Positions 1 through 8,502 of a stretch of DNA of 64,000 nucleotides are shown one piece after another. Below the pieces are notes generated by a model that saw only the letters and a program-made list of their open reading frames with translations, searched no databases and had not been told where the DNA came from. A program made the translations under genes and the position numbers. Source of the stretch: VXLM01 sp034421575 (lineage in GTDB: Bacteria; Chloroflexota; Dehalococcoidia; Lucifugimonadales; VXLM01); the NCBI GenBank assembly GCA_034421575.1, contig DAOUKG010000017.1, forward strand, positions 1 to 64,000. Direction: 5' to 3'. Numbering within the stretch: the first letter of the stretch is position 1; every line of letters starts with the position of its first letter.

Positions 1-324
1 TGGCGTAGCATTTTAGATTCCTCCCTACGGTCGGAATGACAGGCACTCGGGGGGCATGACAGCTACTCAGTTGTACTTGCAATCCGATTTTACCTACCCC
101 TGTCAGCCCGTCGCGGGAGAGGGCTAGGGTGAGGGTGATGCCCCGGCCAACCTCCCGTAGGGGCGATTCGCGAATCGCCCCTGCTGCCAACCCCATTTCC
201 AGGTGAGGACTCGCGTGAGGACAAAATTCCCTCCCTCACAATTCCTTCGATTCATTCAAACTACTCTTGACATACGAAGTGAATTCATGCACAATATCCC
301 TCGTTAGGAGTAAACGCCCCGCCT
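1..324. other. Intergenic, repeat-rich upstream region
   Basis: No convincing gene is seen. The stretch holds pieces of dispersed repeats found elsewhere in the window: a 'gtcggaatgacagg' fragment near 31-45, a 'gtcgcgggagagggctaggg' hairpin-type repeat near 110-135, and the 22-bp palindrome GGGGCGATTCGCGAATCGCC(CC) near 159-181. The right end contains the promoter described separately. Confidence 0.6.
267..295 (+). promoter_or_regulatory. Sigma70-type promoter for ABC exporter gene
   Basis: A perfect -35 box TTGACA lies at 267-272. After a 17-bp spacer comes a weak -10 box, CACAAT, at 290-295. The expected transcript start is about 20 nt before the ATG at 325, and an AGGAG-like element lies at 305-309. 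The -10 is weak, so the exact register is uncertain. Confidence 0.5.
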
Positions 325-2091
325 ATGAAGATCTTCATCCGGCTCATCGGATACGGCCTGCGCCACAAGGCCCTCATCGTCGGCGCTTACGTTGCCATGG
401 CCCTGTCCGTGGCGTCCGGCCTCGCCATGCCGTGGCTTGCAGGCTCCGCCATCGACGAGGCCCTCAACCGCGCCATTCAGGAAGGCAAGCTGACTGTCCT
501 CTTATTCCTCGGGGGCTCAATCCTTCTCGCAGGCGCCTTGAGGGGAATCTTCAGCTACGCGCAAAACTACCTGGCGGAGGCCATCTCCCAAAGGACCGCC
601 TTCGATATCCGCAACGATATCTTCACCCGGCTGCAGAATCTCAGCTTCGGCTTCCACGATAAACAGCAGACCGGCGACCTCATGTCGAAGGCCACCGCCG
701 ACGTCGAGGCCGTACAAAGATTCATGAGCACTGCCCTCATTCGCGGCCTCTCGATGATCGCCACCTTCGTATTCGTGGCCGTCATCATGGCCTCCTTCAA
801 CTGGCGGCTTGCCATAGTCGTCATGCTCTTCGTGCCCCCCGTCCTCTGGCGCGCCTTCCACATGTCCCGCAGGCTGCGCCATACCTGGGGCGCCGTACAG
901 GCTGAGACCGGCAAGATGACTGCCGTGCTTCAGGAGAATATCGCGGGCATCAAGGTCGTCAAGGTCTTCGGCGCTCGAAAGTACGCCGAGGAGCAGTTCG
1001 CCGAACGGTCCGACGCCGTCCGCGACCTCACCTACGACGCCACTAAGCAGTTCGCGTTCCACGGTTCTCTCATGACTCTCATATTCACCGCCGCCACAGG
1101 CGCCGTCCTGTGGTTCGGCGGACAGGAAATCGTGGCTGAACGCCTCACCGCCGGACAGCTCGCTTCCTTCATCCTCTATATAGGAATGATGGCAATGCCC
1201 GTCCGCATGATGGGATTCATGGTCAATATGTTCTCAAGGGCACACGCCGCCGGTCAGCGCATCTTCGACGTTATCGATGCCGAGTCTTCAGTCCAGGAGC
1301 GGCCGAGCGCCCGCCCCCTCAACGGCGTCAGCGGACACGTCAGGTTCGATCGCGTCTCCATGAGCTACGAGCAGGCCGACACCCCCGCCGTCCACGATAT
1401 CGACTTCGAGGTGCTGCCCGGACAACTCGTAGCCATCCTCGGCGCTCCCGGCTCCGGCAAGAGCACCCTCGTCCACCTCGTCCCTCGCTTCTACGACGTG
1501 ACGGGTGGCGCAATCACCATCGACGGCATGGACGTTCGCGATGCGACCCTCTCTTCCCTGAGACGCAACGTCGGCATCGTCATGCAGGATGTCTTCGTCT
1601 TCGGCGCTTCCATTCGCGAAAACATCGCCTACGGCGCCGAGAACGCCACTGCAGAACAGATCATTGAGGCCGCCAAGATAGCCCAGCTCCACGAGTTCAT
1701 CGAGCAGACGCCACGAGGTTACGACACCTGGGTCGGCGAGCGTGGCGTCCGCCTCTCGGGCGGCCAGCGCCAGCGACTCGCCATCGCCAGGACCTTGCTG
1801 ATCGACCCCCCGATACTCATACTCGACGACTCCACGTCCAGCGTGGACATGGGCACCGAGTACCAGATACAGCAGGCTCTCCAGCAGGTGATCTCGGGCC
1901 GAACGACCTTTGTCATCGCCCATCGCCTCTCCACCGTCCGCCGCGCCGACCTGACGCTCGTCCTCGACAAGGGCGAGATCGTGGAGAGCGGCTCGCACGA
2001 CGAGCTAATGGCGCTTGACGGCTTCTACAAGAACATCTACGACATGCAGCTTCGACCGCAGCAGGACGAGGCATCCCTGCCAAGCCCCTGA
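325..2091 (+). CDS. ABC exporter half-transporter (fused permease and ATPase)
   Basis: This 588-residue protein has an N-terminal type-1 exporter membrane domain (about residues 15-310, six hydrophobic segments) and a C-terminal nucleotide-binding domain. Walker A is GAPGSGKST, the signature is LSGGQRQRLAIAR and the switch histidine is in VIAHRLSTV. Walker B reads ILILDDSTSSVD: the catalytic glutamate after the Walker B aspartate is an aspartate. Such a degenerate site is typical of one partner of heterodimeric multidrug exporters (BmrC/YheI type), so a second half-transporter with an intact site is expected, but the gene downstream is not one. Substrate cannot be told. The start at 325 is preferred because the exporter reading frame begins here; the overlapping frame starting at 267 is a shadow. 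Confidence 0.9.
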   Translation: MKIFIRLIGYGLRHKALIVGAYVAMALSVASGLAMPWLAGSAIDEALNRAIQEGKLTVLLFLGGSILLAGALRGIFSYAQNYLAEAISQRTAFDIRNDIFTRLQNLSFGFHDKQQTGDLMSKATADVEAVQRFMSTALIRGLSMIATFVFVAVIMASFNWRLAIVVMLFVPPVLWRAFHMSRRLRHTWGAVQAETGKMTAVLQENIAGIKVVKVFGARKYAEEQFAERSDAVRDLTYDATKQFAFHGSLMTLIFTAATGAVLWFGGQEIVAERLTAGQLASFILYIGMMAMPVRMMGFMVNMFSRAHAAGQRIFDVIDAESSVQERPSARPLNGVSGHVRFDRVSMSYEQADTPAVHDIDFEVLPGQLVAILGAPGSGKSTLVHLVPRFYDVTGGAITIDGMDVRDATLSSLRRNVGIVMQDVFVFGASIRENIAYGAENATAEQIIEAAKIAQLHEFIEQTPRGYDTWVGERGVRLSGGQRQRLAIARTLLIDPPILILDDSTSSVDMGTEYQIQQALQQVISGRTTFVIAHRLSTVRRADLTLVLDKGEIVESGSHDELMALDGFYKNIYDMQLRPQQDEASLPSP

Positions 2092-2231
2092 CACGCCCGG
2101 CAATTCGTTCTCTCCCCCACTGGGGGAGAGATTCAGAGAGGGGGTTTCCACACTTCCGAACGTCCCAAGCTCACCCGGCTGGAAACCACCCAAACTCGCC
2201 GTTCACCCTGAGCCCGTCGAAGGGTGGACCC
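2092..2231. repeat. Intergenic repeat pair between convergent genes
   Basis: Two dispersed repeats lie between the convergent ABC genes. One is a 'ctcccccactgggggagaga' hairpin (about 2111-2130), also found near 20757. The other is 'gttcaccctgagcccgtcga' (about 2202-2223), which recurs near 12315 and 51400. Their stems may terminate transcription from both sides, but no U-tract is visible. Confidence 0.5.
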
Positions 2232-3287
2232 CTACGAAATGAGCGTCCCGTCCTCCAGCGCGAAGCAGCGGGGCGTGAAATGAGGCGCAGCCTCAACAGC
2301 CACCCGCTCTCCCGGCTGGAACCGCTCATGGTGTGGTCGCTGTGCCCGGACCACCGTGCCCGACGGGAGCTCGACGAGGTACAGGTCGGATATCCCCTGG
2401 AACGTCCTCGACAACACTCTCGCGCCGCCGTCTTCCGAACGGACCAGCTCTATGTCGTCCGGCCGCGTCATCACCTCGCACATCCCCGCTCCCTCGCCGC
2501 TCACTGAAAACACGCCAAGCTCCGTGTCCACCTTCCCGTCCACGTACTCCGCCGGCAGGAAGTCGGCCACGCCCATGAATCCCGCCGCAAACCTCGTATT
2601 CGGCTCGTGGAAAACCTGCTCCGGCGTGCCGGCCTGCTCGATCCGCCCCTCGTTGATGATCGCTATCCGGTCCCCCATGAACAGCGCGTCATCCTGGTCG
2701 TGCGTCACGAACACCACGGTGACTCCCGAGTCCGCGAGAATGGTCCTGACCTCTCCTCTGATACGGGCCCGAAGGTCGGCGTCCAGGTTCGAGAACGGCT
2801 CGTCCAGCAGGAGCACGGCCGGATTGGGCGCGAGTGCGCGGGCCAGTGCCACACGCTGCTGCTCCCCACCCGAAAGCTCATGGGGATAGCGATCCTGGAG
2901 GTGCGTGAGCCGGACAAGCCCCAACGACTCCTTCAGCCGCACCGACCGCTCACCGGCCTTGAGCTTATGGAGACCGAAGGCAACGTTCTCGCCCACCGTC
3001 CTGTGGGGGAACAGAGCGTGCTCCTGGAAGACTATTCCAACGCTGCGATGTTCCGGCGGCACGTGCGTCTTTCGATTGGACACCGCCGTCCCTCTTAGAG
3101 TTATCTCCCCCGCGTCTACAGCCTCGAATCCGGCAATCAGGCGCAGCGTCGTCGTCTTGCCGCTCCCGCTCGGCCCGACAATGGACAGCATCTCGCCTAC
3201 CTGCACCGTCAGGTCGACCGCGTCCACCGCCACTACGTCGCCATACCGCTTCGTCACCCCGGCGCATTGCACCGCGTACGTGTTCAT
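2232..3287 (-). CDS. ABC transporter ATP-binding protein, iron(III)/spermidine-type
   Basis: This 351-residue ATPase powers import through the permease encoded just upstream. Walker A is GPSGSGKTT (about residue 38), the signature LSGGEQQRVALARAL, Walker B VLLLDEPFSNLD, and the H-loop VFVTHDQDDA. The C-terminal hundred residues form a TOBE-like regulatory domain, as in FbpC/PotA-type ATPases. The start at 3287 is chosen because its ATG overlaps the permease stop by 4 bp (ATGA), a sign of translational coupling; the reading frame stays open further upstream but there lies inside the permease gene. Ferric iron is the best guess for substrate from the fused-type permease; thiamine or putrescine is possible. 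Confidence 0.88.
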   Translation of the reverse strand: MNTYAVQCAGVTKRYGDVVAVDAVDLTVQVGEMLSIVGPSGSGKTTTLRLIAGFEAVDAGEITLRGTAVSNRKTHVPPEHRSVGIVFQEHALFPHRTVGENVAFGLHKLKAGERSVRLKESLGLVRLTHLQDRYPHELSGGEQQRVALARALAPNPAVLLLDEPFSNLDADLRARIRGEVRTILADSGVTVVFVTHDQDDALFMGDRIAIINEGRIEQAGTPEQVFHEPNTRFAAGFMGVADFLPAEYVDGKVDTELGVFSVSGEGAGMCEVMTRPDDIELVRSEDGGARVLSRTFQGISDLYLVELPSGTVVRAQRPHHERFQPGERVAVEAAPHFTPRCFALEDGTLIS

Positions 3288-4948
3288 GGACCGTCGCCCC
3301 CGCCGGAGCTCGAAGCCTCGAAATCGCGTGTCACCAAGTAGGCCATAGGCAGTGAGGATATCACGATCAGTAAGAGCGCCGGAGCCGCCGCCTGGGCGAA
3401 GAACGCCTCCGAGGAAGCCGACCACACAGCCGTTGCCAGCGTCCTGAACTCCAGTGGCCCCAGAATCAGCGTGGCGGGAAGCTCCTTCATCGCGATCAGG
3501 AACACCAACGCCGCGCCCATGACAATGCCGGGCGCGATTAGAGGCGTGGTAACGGACGCCATCGTTTGCATTGGCCCGCGGCCCAAGCCTCGCGCCGCGT
3601 CCTCCAAACTCGGACTCACCTTGAGCAGCGCGGCCCTTGTCGCACCGAGAGCCGCGGGCAGGAACAGGACGACATACGCGAACACCAGCAGCCATGCGGT
3701 CTGATACACCGGCCTCGCGTAGTTCACCGCGAAGAAGACGAGCGCCAATGCCACCACGATTCCGGGTAGGGCGAATCCCGCAAAGCTCATGCGCTCGATA
3801 GCGCCGGACAGCCTGCCCGGATACCTCACCACCATGACCGCGACGGGAATGGAGCACGCCGCCGCCACCACCGCGGCTCCTCCTGATACGACCAGAGAGT
3901 TTACCGTCGCGTTCCACAGCAGCAGAAGCGGCTCGCCCGCGAGAACTCCCCGTATCAACCAGTGCATTAGCACTCCCGCGGGGATTCCCAGTGCCAGGAC
4001 CACGACGGTACCCACGAATGCCAGGGCGGGCCATTTCCATCGACCAAGGGGAACGACCTCAGTCCTCCTGGACGCGCCGGAGCCGGCGCGATGATACCGG
4101 AGCCGCCCCCGCGTGTACGCGTCGAGCAAGACAATCGCCAGCGCCATCCCCACCAGCGCGAGCGACAGGACTCCCGCTATGCTTCGGTCGAAGGCCGTCT
4201 GGTACTGCTGGTAGATGACCCAAGTGAACGTCGGGTACCGCATCAGGGACACGGCGCCGAACTCGCTTAGCGTATAGAGCGCAACGAGCAGCGCCCCGGA
4301 GATCACAGCGGGCCGCAGCTGGGGCAGCGTCACACGGTACAGAGTGCTCAGCCTGCCATGACCCAGAGTACGAGCCGTCTCCTCCAGCGCCGGATCAAGG
4401 CCTAGAAGGGCACCCCTTACCGTGAGCAGGATGTACGGATAACTCAGGAGCACCAGCACCAGCGCCGCGCCCGGCAGACCATAGATGTCCGGCAGCCGTT
4501 CGACCCCCAGGGGTTCGAGCACCTGCTGCAAGACCCCGCGCGGCCCCAGCACGGACACGAACAGGAACGCGCCCACAAAGGTCGGTACCACCAACGGCAG
4601 GGCGGTTACCACCGTCCATACGCGCCGATAGGGCAGATCGCTCTTGGTTGTTAGCCAGGCGATGGGCACTGCCAAGACTATCGATATCCCCGTCACAATC
4701 ACCACGAGCAGGGTCGTATTGCCCAGGATCTGAAGCGTGCGTGCACGGAAGAGCAACTCCCAAGCCTCTGTGTTTGCTCCCGCGCTTCGTACAACCAGGT
4801 AGGCGATTGGCAGAAGCATGGCGAGGCCGACAAGCACAGCCGGCCCCACGATGATCGCGGGAGGTGGCCTCGAAAAGTCCTGCCGACCCTGCCGGGGGAG
4901 GTGCTCTCCGGCAGGGCCGGCAAGTGGAGATTGTCCTGTTGCAATCAC
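3284..4948 (-). CDS. ABC transporter permease, duplicated FbpB/ThiP-type
   Basis: This inner-membrane protein of 554 residues carries two fused permease halves with about 12 hydrophobic segments. Each half has an EAA loop for contact with the ATPase: one near EETARTLGHGRLSTLYRVTL (about residues 190-210), the other near EDAARGLGRGPMQTMASVTT (about 450-470). This two-in-one architecture is typical of ferric iron (FbpB/AfuB) and thiamine (ThiP) importers. The start used is a GTG at 4948; no good ribosome-binding site is visible, so the N-terminus may be shorter. The ATPase overlaps it by 4 bp. The expected periplasmic binding protein is absent upstream within the window. Confidence 0.85.
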   Translation of the reverse strand: MIATGQSPLAGPAGEHLPRQGRQDFSRPPPAIIVGPAVLVGLAMLLPIAYLVVRSAGANTEAWELLFRARTLQILGNTTLLVVIVTGISIVLAVPIAWLTTKSDLPYRRVWTVVTALPLVVPTFVGAFLFVSVLGPRGVLQQVLEPLGVERLPDIYGLPGAALVLVLLSYPYILLTVRGALLGLDPALEETARTLGHGRLSTLYRVTLPQLRPAVISGALLVALYTLSEFGAVSLMRYPTFTWVIYQQYQTAFDRSIAGVLSLALVGMALAIVLLDAYTRGRLRYHRAGSGASRRTEVVPLGRWKWPALAFVGTVVVLALGIPAGVLMHWLIRGVLAGEPLLLLWNATVNSLVVSGGAAVVAAACSIPVAVMVVRYPGRLSGAIERMSFAGFALPGIVVALALVFFAVNYARPVYQTAWLLVFAYVVLFLPAALGATRAALLKVSPSLEDAARGLGRGPMQTMASVTTPLIAPGIVMGAALVFLIAMKELPATLILGPLEFRTLATAVWSASSEAFFAQAAAPALLLIVISSLPMAYLVTRDFEASSSGGGDGP

Positions 4949-5185
4949 GAGGTTGGTTCTATCTCCGGCTCTTGACTACCCGAGAATCCCAGACTCGCGA
5001 AGCGAGGCACTGTATTGGACTCGCCCAAGAGGAGCAGGGATCACGAACGAAGAGCAAGTAATTGTCGTCTACACTCTCTCATGTATATCCTGCTAGCTTA
5101 GTGTTTCCAACAGTATATACATATTTGTTTGCTTTTGCAATACTAATGCCAGTTGGTTGTCAACATGATTCCGGCGCTTCCCGGA

Positions 5186-5217
5186 CAAAACGAAAGGGAG
5201 ACGGGCTACCGTCTCCC
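5186..5217 (-). terminator. Rho-independent terminator (minus strand)
   Basis: GGGAGACGG and CCGTCTCCC (5196-5217) form a perfect 9-bp stem with a 4-nt loop. On the minus strand it is followed by TTTCGTTTTG, a U-rich tail. This orientation implies a transcription unit upstream on the minus strand, where the only candidate is the small ORF at 5251-5385. Confidence 0.6.
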
Positions 5218-5250
5218 CAACTGGCTTCAATGCAATTTTACGCTTGTCGT

Positions 5251-5385
5251 CTAACCCTGCACCACAAGTCCCACTACAAGGACTCCAACGGCAATCGCAA
5301 TGAGAATCGCCGAATGTCGGACCTGAAGGAATGCTCCCCTCGAATGGCGGGGCGCTCTTGCGCGTCTTGTAGGTGTGTTGATCAA
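5251..5385 (-). CDS. Possible small membrane peptide (44 aa)
   Basis: A TTG-started frame of 44 residues ends in a strongly hydrophobic segment, AILIAIAVGVLVVGLVVQG, preceded by a basic stretch (RRARAPRHSRG). This is a plausible single-pass membrane peptide with a positive cytoplasmic N-terminus. A terminator hairpin follows 34 nt downstream on the same strand, which supports transcription. A GGAAG sequence lies about 11 nt before the TTG. No family is recognised, and the non-ATG start leaves it uncertain; it may be a remnant of a larger gene. Confidence 0.3.
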   Translation of the reverse strand: MINTPTRRARAPRHSRGAFLQVRHSAILIAIAVGVLVVGLVVQG

Positions 5386-5638
5386 CGTATCTATACTTCC
5401 AAACCTATTCGGTTACGGTAATCTGTTAGTTATCATCACTGTCAGCATATGGTATATCTTGTCCATCCTTTCATGTCAAGTACGTGCAGAGTAAATTTGG
5501 GAATGTTCGTGCTCTGATCAACCCTCGCACTCCACCCGTTGCGGTTCACGCAGGCTGCCCCTGACAGCCAAATGTCACGAATCCCGTCGCTAGACTCATC
5601 ATCTAATCTGATACCACATCTTTTGTGAGGCAGCGTTC

Positions 5639-6739
5639 ATGCCGGCGAAGATATTCGTTGCCAGCATCCTGATCATATGGCTCGCCTTCCTGGTAGTCCC
5701 TGCCGCGCGCTATCTGATATGGGGACCGGAATACGACATCGATCCGGTTACCGTGGATGACGGACCGGACACGGGGGACACCCGCGAGCTTGAGATCGTC
5801 ACGCTCCTCGGCAAGGACGCCATTCCCGCAATCCTGGAACCGGAGTTCGTACCGGCTGCGGAGGCGGAGCAATGGATGTCACAAGAGGAGGGCGTGCTCG
5901 GAGTCTCCGTCGGCGGAGAGCACAAGGCCTATGCAGTGTCGATGCTGAGCAGACACGAGATCGTCAACGACGTGGTTGGAGGCAAGCCAATCGCCGTGAC
6001 CTGGTGACCGCTATGCTTCTCGGGAATAGGTTATTCCCGGCTCATCGACGGTCAGGAGCACACGTTTGGCGTGTCCGGCAAGCTCATCATGAACGCGCTC
6101 GTCATGTATGACCACCAGACCGATACCCTCTGGAGTCAGTTCCTCGGCAAAGGCGTCCAGGGACCCCTTACGGGAACAACCCTTGAATTGGCTCCCCTTA
6201 CGCATACGACCTGGGAAGCATGGAAGTCCGAATACCCCGACACGCTCGTCCTCGATAAGCGTGGACGGTACCAACGTGACCAGTACTCCGGCTACTATGC
6301 CAGCGGAGAACCCGGCGTGATTGGCGAACGTATCGAGGACGACCGACTCGACACCAAGGCTCTGGTCGTCGGCGTCAATCTCAGCGGCACTGCCAAGGCC
6401 TATCCGGTGGGATCCCTGGCCGAGCAGGGAGTAATCAACGACGAGGTGGGCGGCATGAGTGTGGTGGTAGTCTTCGACCGGAGCTCGAACACGGGCATCA
6501 TGTACGAGTCTCGCGTGGGCGATCGAGACCTTACCTTCGAAGCATTCGGAGAAGAGACCGGGTTACAGGCAATGCTCCGGGACGTAGAGACAGGCACGAC
6601 ATGGAAGGCGTTCACCGGTGTTGCCACTGAGGGTCCTCTCACCGGGGCAAACCTCAAGCGGGCGCCTTCCCACCTGTCGTTCTGGTTCGCGTGGAAGGAC
6701 TGGAACCCGGAGACGGAGTTGTATATAGACGGCGGATAG
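5639..6739 (+). CDS. DUF3179 protein, probable selenoprotein (in-frame UGA)
   Basis: Read through the TGA at 6005-6007, this is one 366-residue protein. It has an N-terminal membrane anchor (IFVASILIIWLAFLVV), then two DUF3179-type halves: one around residues 60-200 and one around 225-360, each with an 'A(Y)(A/P)...I(V/I)ND.VGG' motif. DUF3179 proteins normally carry VT(W/Y)CPLC; here the frame reads VTW-UGA-PLC, so the stop sits exactly at the first cysteine of the CxxC (residue 123, with Cys126 following). The frame is unbroken on both sides. A strong hairpin with a GGU loop lies just downstream (6021-6039). The simplest reading is selenocysteine insertion giving a U-x-x-C redox motif. Alternatives are a Cys-to-stop point mutation (TGC/TGT to TGA) or sequencing error. 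No selA/selB/selC gene is in the window. Confidence 0.8.
6021..6039 (+). promoter_or_regulatory. Candidate bacterial SECIS element
   Basis: CGGGAATA (6021-6028) and TATTCCCG (6032-6039) form a perfect 8-bp stem enclosing the loop GGU. It begins 13 nt after the UGA at 6005-6007, and the first loop G is 22 nt after the UGA. Bacterial SECIS hairpins recognised by SelB lie directly downstream of the UGA inside the coding region and have a small apical loop with GG/GU, as in E. coli fdhF. Position, stem strength and loop all fit; the spacing is one codon longer than in fdhF. Confidence 0.7.
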
Positions 6740-6749
6740 TATGGGCTGC

Positions 6750-7355
6750 CTATTCGGCAGTCCCCTGTCGACGGCGGCGATGGATGATATACCACACAAT
6801 TCCAACGATGATCGCCGCAACCGATATCCCAACGGTCAACAGCTCGAAGTTATCCGTGAGGAAGGCCTCGATCTCCTCGCCGAACAGAAAGACCAACAGC
6901 CCAATCGTGCCGAATCTGGCTCCCCGTCCAATCGCCGACGCTATGATGAACTTGCGTCTATCCATGTGCCAAACGCCGGCGGCGATGGCAAACACCTTGT
7001 AGGGCACAGGTGTGAACGCGGCGATCAGTATGGCCCAGACCCCGTACCTCTCGAAGAGGCGATCAACGTAAGCCACCCTGCTTTCGCTGAACATCCTCGC
7101 GAGAATGGGCCTGCCGAGCCGCATCCCCAGCGCATGGCCGACGACGGCGCCCGCCACTGAGGCGACGGCGACGAGCACTCCCAGCGGGACCGCAATCGGC
7201 TGTTGGACGAGGGCCACCGCCAGGAGAAGCGGGTCCGGCGGAATGGGAAAGAAGATGGACTCGGCAAACGAACTGACAAGGAGAACGGCGATAGCCCAGT
7301 CGCTATCCGCAAAGCCCAACAACCAGTCGGAGAGGTCGTGGAGAAGCTCCAGCAT
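6750..7355 (-). CDS. DedA/VTT-domain membrane protein (YqaA-like)
   Basis: This 201-residue protein has four to five hydrophobic segments and the VTT/SNARE-associated hallmarks FPIPPDPLLL near residue 36 and AAFTPVPYKVFAIAAG near residue 115. It ends in a basic cytoplasmic tail (HRRRRQG). Family members act in lipid carrier or phospholipid flipping and in membrane homeostasis. The start codon lies only 12 nt after the pxpC stop, so it is probably the last gene of the pxpABC transcript. It converges on the DUF3179 gene with a 10-bp gap and no evident terminator. Confidence 0.82.
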   Translation of the reverse strand: MLELLHDLSDWLLGFADSDWAIAVLLVSSFAESIFFPIPPDPLLLAVALVQQPIAVPLGVLVAVASVAGAVVGHALGMRLGRPILARMFSESRVAYVDRLFERYGVWAILIAAFTPVPYKVFAIAAGVWHMDRRKFIIASAIGRGARFGTIGLLVFLFGEEIEAFLTDNFELLTVGISVAAIIVGIVWYIIHRRRRQGTAE

Positions 7356-7367
7356 GGGGGACGGCGT

Positions 7368-8498
7368 CTATGCTTCCTTTTCGACGCTTAGCCGGAAATC
7401 GTAGCTCTCTCCATCGATCATGACGCCGACGGTCCGGACCATCTTCTCGGTTGGGCCGTTCATCGCTGCCTCACTGGTCACAGGCTGTCCATCCTCAGTC
7501 TCGACCTTGAACGTGGCGTCATCCAGCGAAATGGATATGACGGGCAGGTCTCCCTGCCGGGCGACGGACCTGATGACGGACTCCTGTTCACGCAGCGCTT
7601 CCTGGGCCTCCTCGACCGTCACCTGCGTGAAGCTCACGCTCTGCCCCGGAAGGGCTTGCGCGAGGCTGGGAAGATCCGCTGACGCCACCGTGGCGATCTT
7701 CGTGTACCCGCCTGTCGTACCCCTGTCGGCCAACAGGATGCGCGGGATGCCGTCGCCGTGAATCTGAATGGCCCCGGGCGGATTGCCGTCCGAAACGATG
7801 TCGGCTCCCTCAAGGTGTTCGATCTTCGGGCCGTCGAGCATGTAGCCCATGCGGTCCGAATCGGGATCAACCCTGTATCGAGAGGTCAGGAACTTCGAGA
7901 GTGCGTTGGCGTCGAATGCGTCGTCTTGTGGTCCCAGGACAACGCGAAGTCGATGGATGCCGCCGTATACCGGCGCCGTGTAGTTCTCCGGCAGTCTCTT
8001 CGGCAGGACGGCGTCAGGATTGGATGGCAGTGTAGACAGTTGATCACCCGCCTGCAGCGCACGGCCTTCCAGTCCGCCGAAACGTCCCTTCAAATAGGTC
8101 GACCGGCTTCCCATGACGACCGGTACGTCGATGCCGCCGTGAATGGCGACGCAGCAGCGCATTCCGTCGCGGAGATCACCAAACGCCAGGACGTTCCCCG
8201 CCTCGATTTCCACGGACTCCCACATTGGCAGAGGCCGACCGTCAATCTCAGGGGAAATATCGGCGCCGGCAACCGCGATCCAAGTGGAGGTCAGGAACTC
8301 GACCCTTGGTCCCTGGACCGTTACTTCCAGAGCAGCCGCGTCCTGGGCGTTGCCCGCCATGAGATTCGCCAGACGAAGGGCGAATTCATCCATGGCCCCG
8401 GATACCGGCACACCGTATCGCTGATAGCCAAAACGCCCGCGGTCTTGGACCGTCGTGAGCAGCCCCGGCTCAAGGATTTCGAAAGTGGATACGGCCAT
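7368..8498 (-). CDS. pxpC: 5-oxoprolinase subunit C (biotin-dependent carboxyltransferase-like)
   Basis: This 376-residue protein is the KipA/PxpC subunit that, with PxpA and PxpB, cleaves 5-oxoproline (pyroglutamate) to glutamate using ATP. The family opening, FEILEPGLLTTVQDRGRFGY, and the SRSTYLKGRFGG and DRMGYMLDG motifs are present. The start at 8498 (MAVSTFEIL) is chosen because it gives the usual family N-terminus, has a GTAGGA ribosome-binding site, and leaves a 4-bp gap after pxpB; a longer frame from 8540 would overlap pxpB. Confidence 0.9.
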   Translation of the reverse strand: MAVSTFEILEPGLLTTVQDRGRFGYQRYGVPVSGAMDEFALRLANLMAGNAQDAAALEVTVQGPRVEFLTSTWIAVAGADISPEIDGRPLPMWESVEIEAGNVLAFGDLRDGMRCCVAIHGGIDVPVVMGSRSTYLKGRFGGLEGRALQAGDQLSTLPSNPDAVLPKRLPENYTAPVYGGIHRLRVVLGPQDDAFDANALSKFLTSRYRVDPDSDRMGYMLDGPKIEHLEGADIVSDGNPPGAIQIHGDGIPRILLADRGTTGGYTKIATVASADLPSLAQALPGQSVSFTQVTVEEAQEALREQESVIRSVARQGDLPVISISLDDATFKVETEDGQPVTSEAAMNGPTEKMVRTVGVMIDGESYDFRLSVEKEA

Positions 8499-8502
8499 GT
8501 TC

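Larger units (their letters stand above)
4949..5638. other. Long intergenic region, largely non-coding
   Basis: This 690-bp stretch has lower GC than its neighbours. It lies between the divergent iron-type ABC genes and the DUF3179 gene. It contains a minus-strand terminator-like hairpin (5186-5217) and a possible small membrane-peptide ORF (5251-5385), listed separately. The other open frames show no recognisable protein and no ribosome-binding sites. Confidence 0.55.

Noticed and set aside
5062..5421. 119-residue plus-strand ORF before DUF3179
   Set aside because: No ribosome-binding site or family; composition unlike coding sequence, and it spans a terminator hairpin.
5639..6739. DUF3179 gene as two separate genes or a frameshift
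   Set aside because: The two halves are in the same frame and only one codon, TGA at the conserved Cys position, separates them; there is no frameshift. Two independent genes would not explain the hairpin or the exact motif position.
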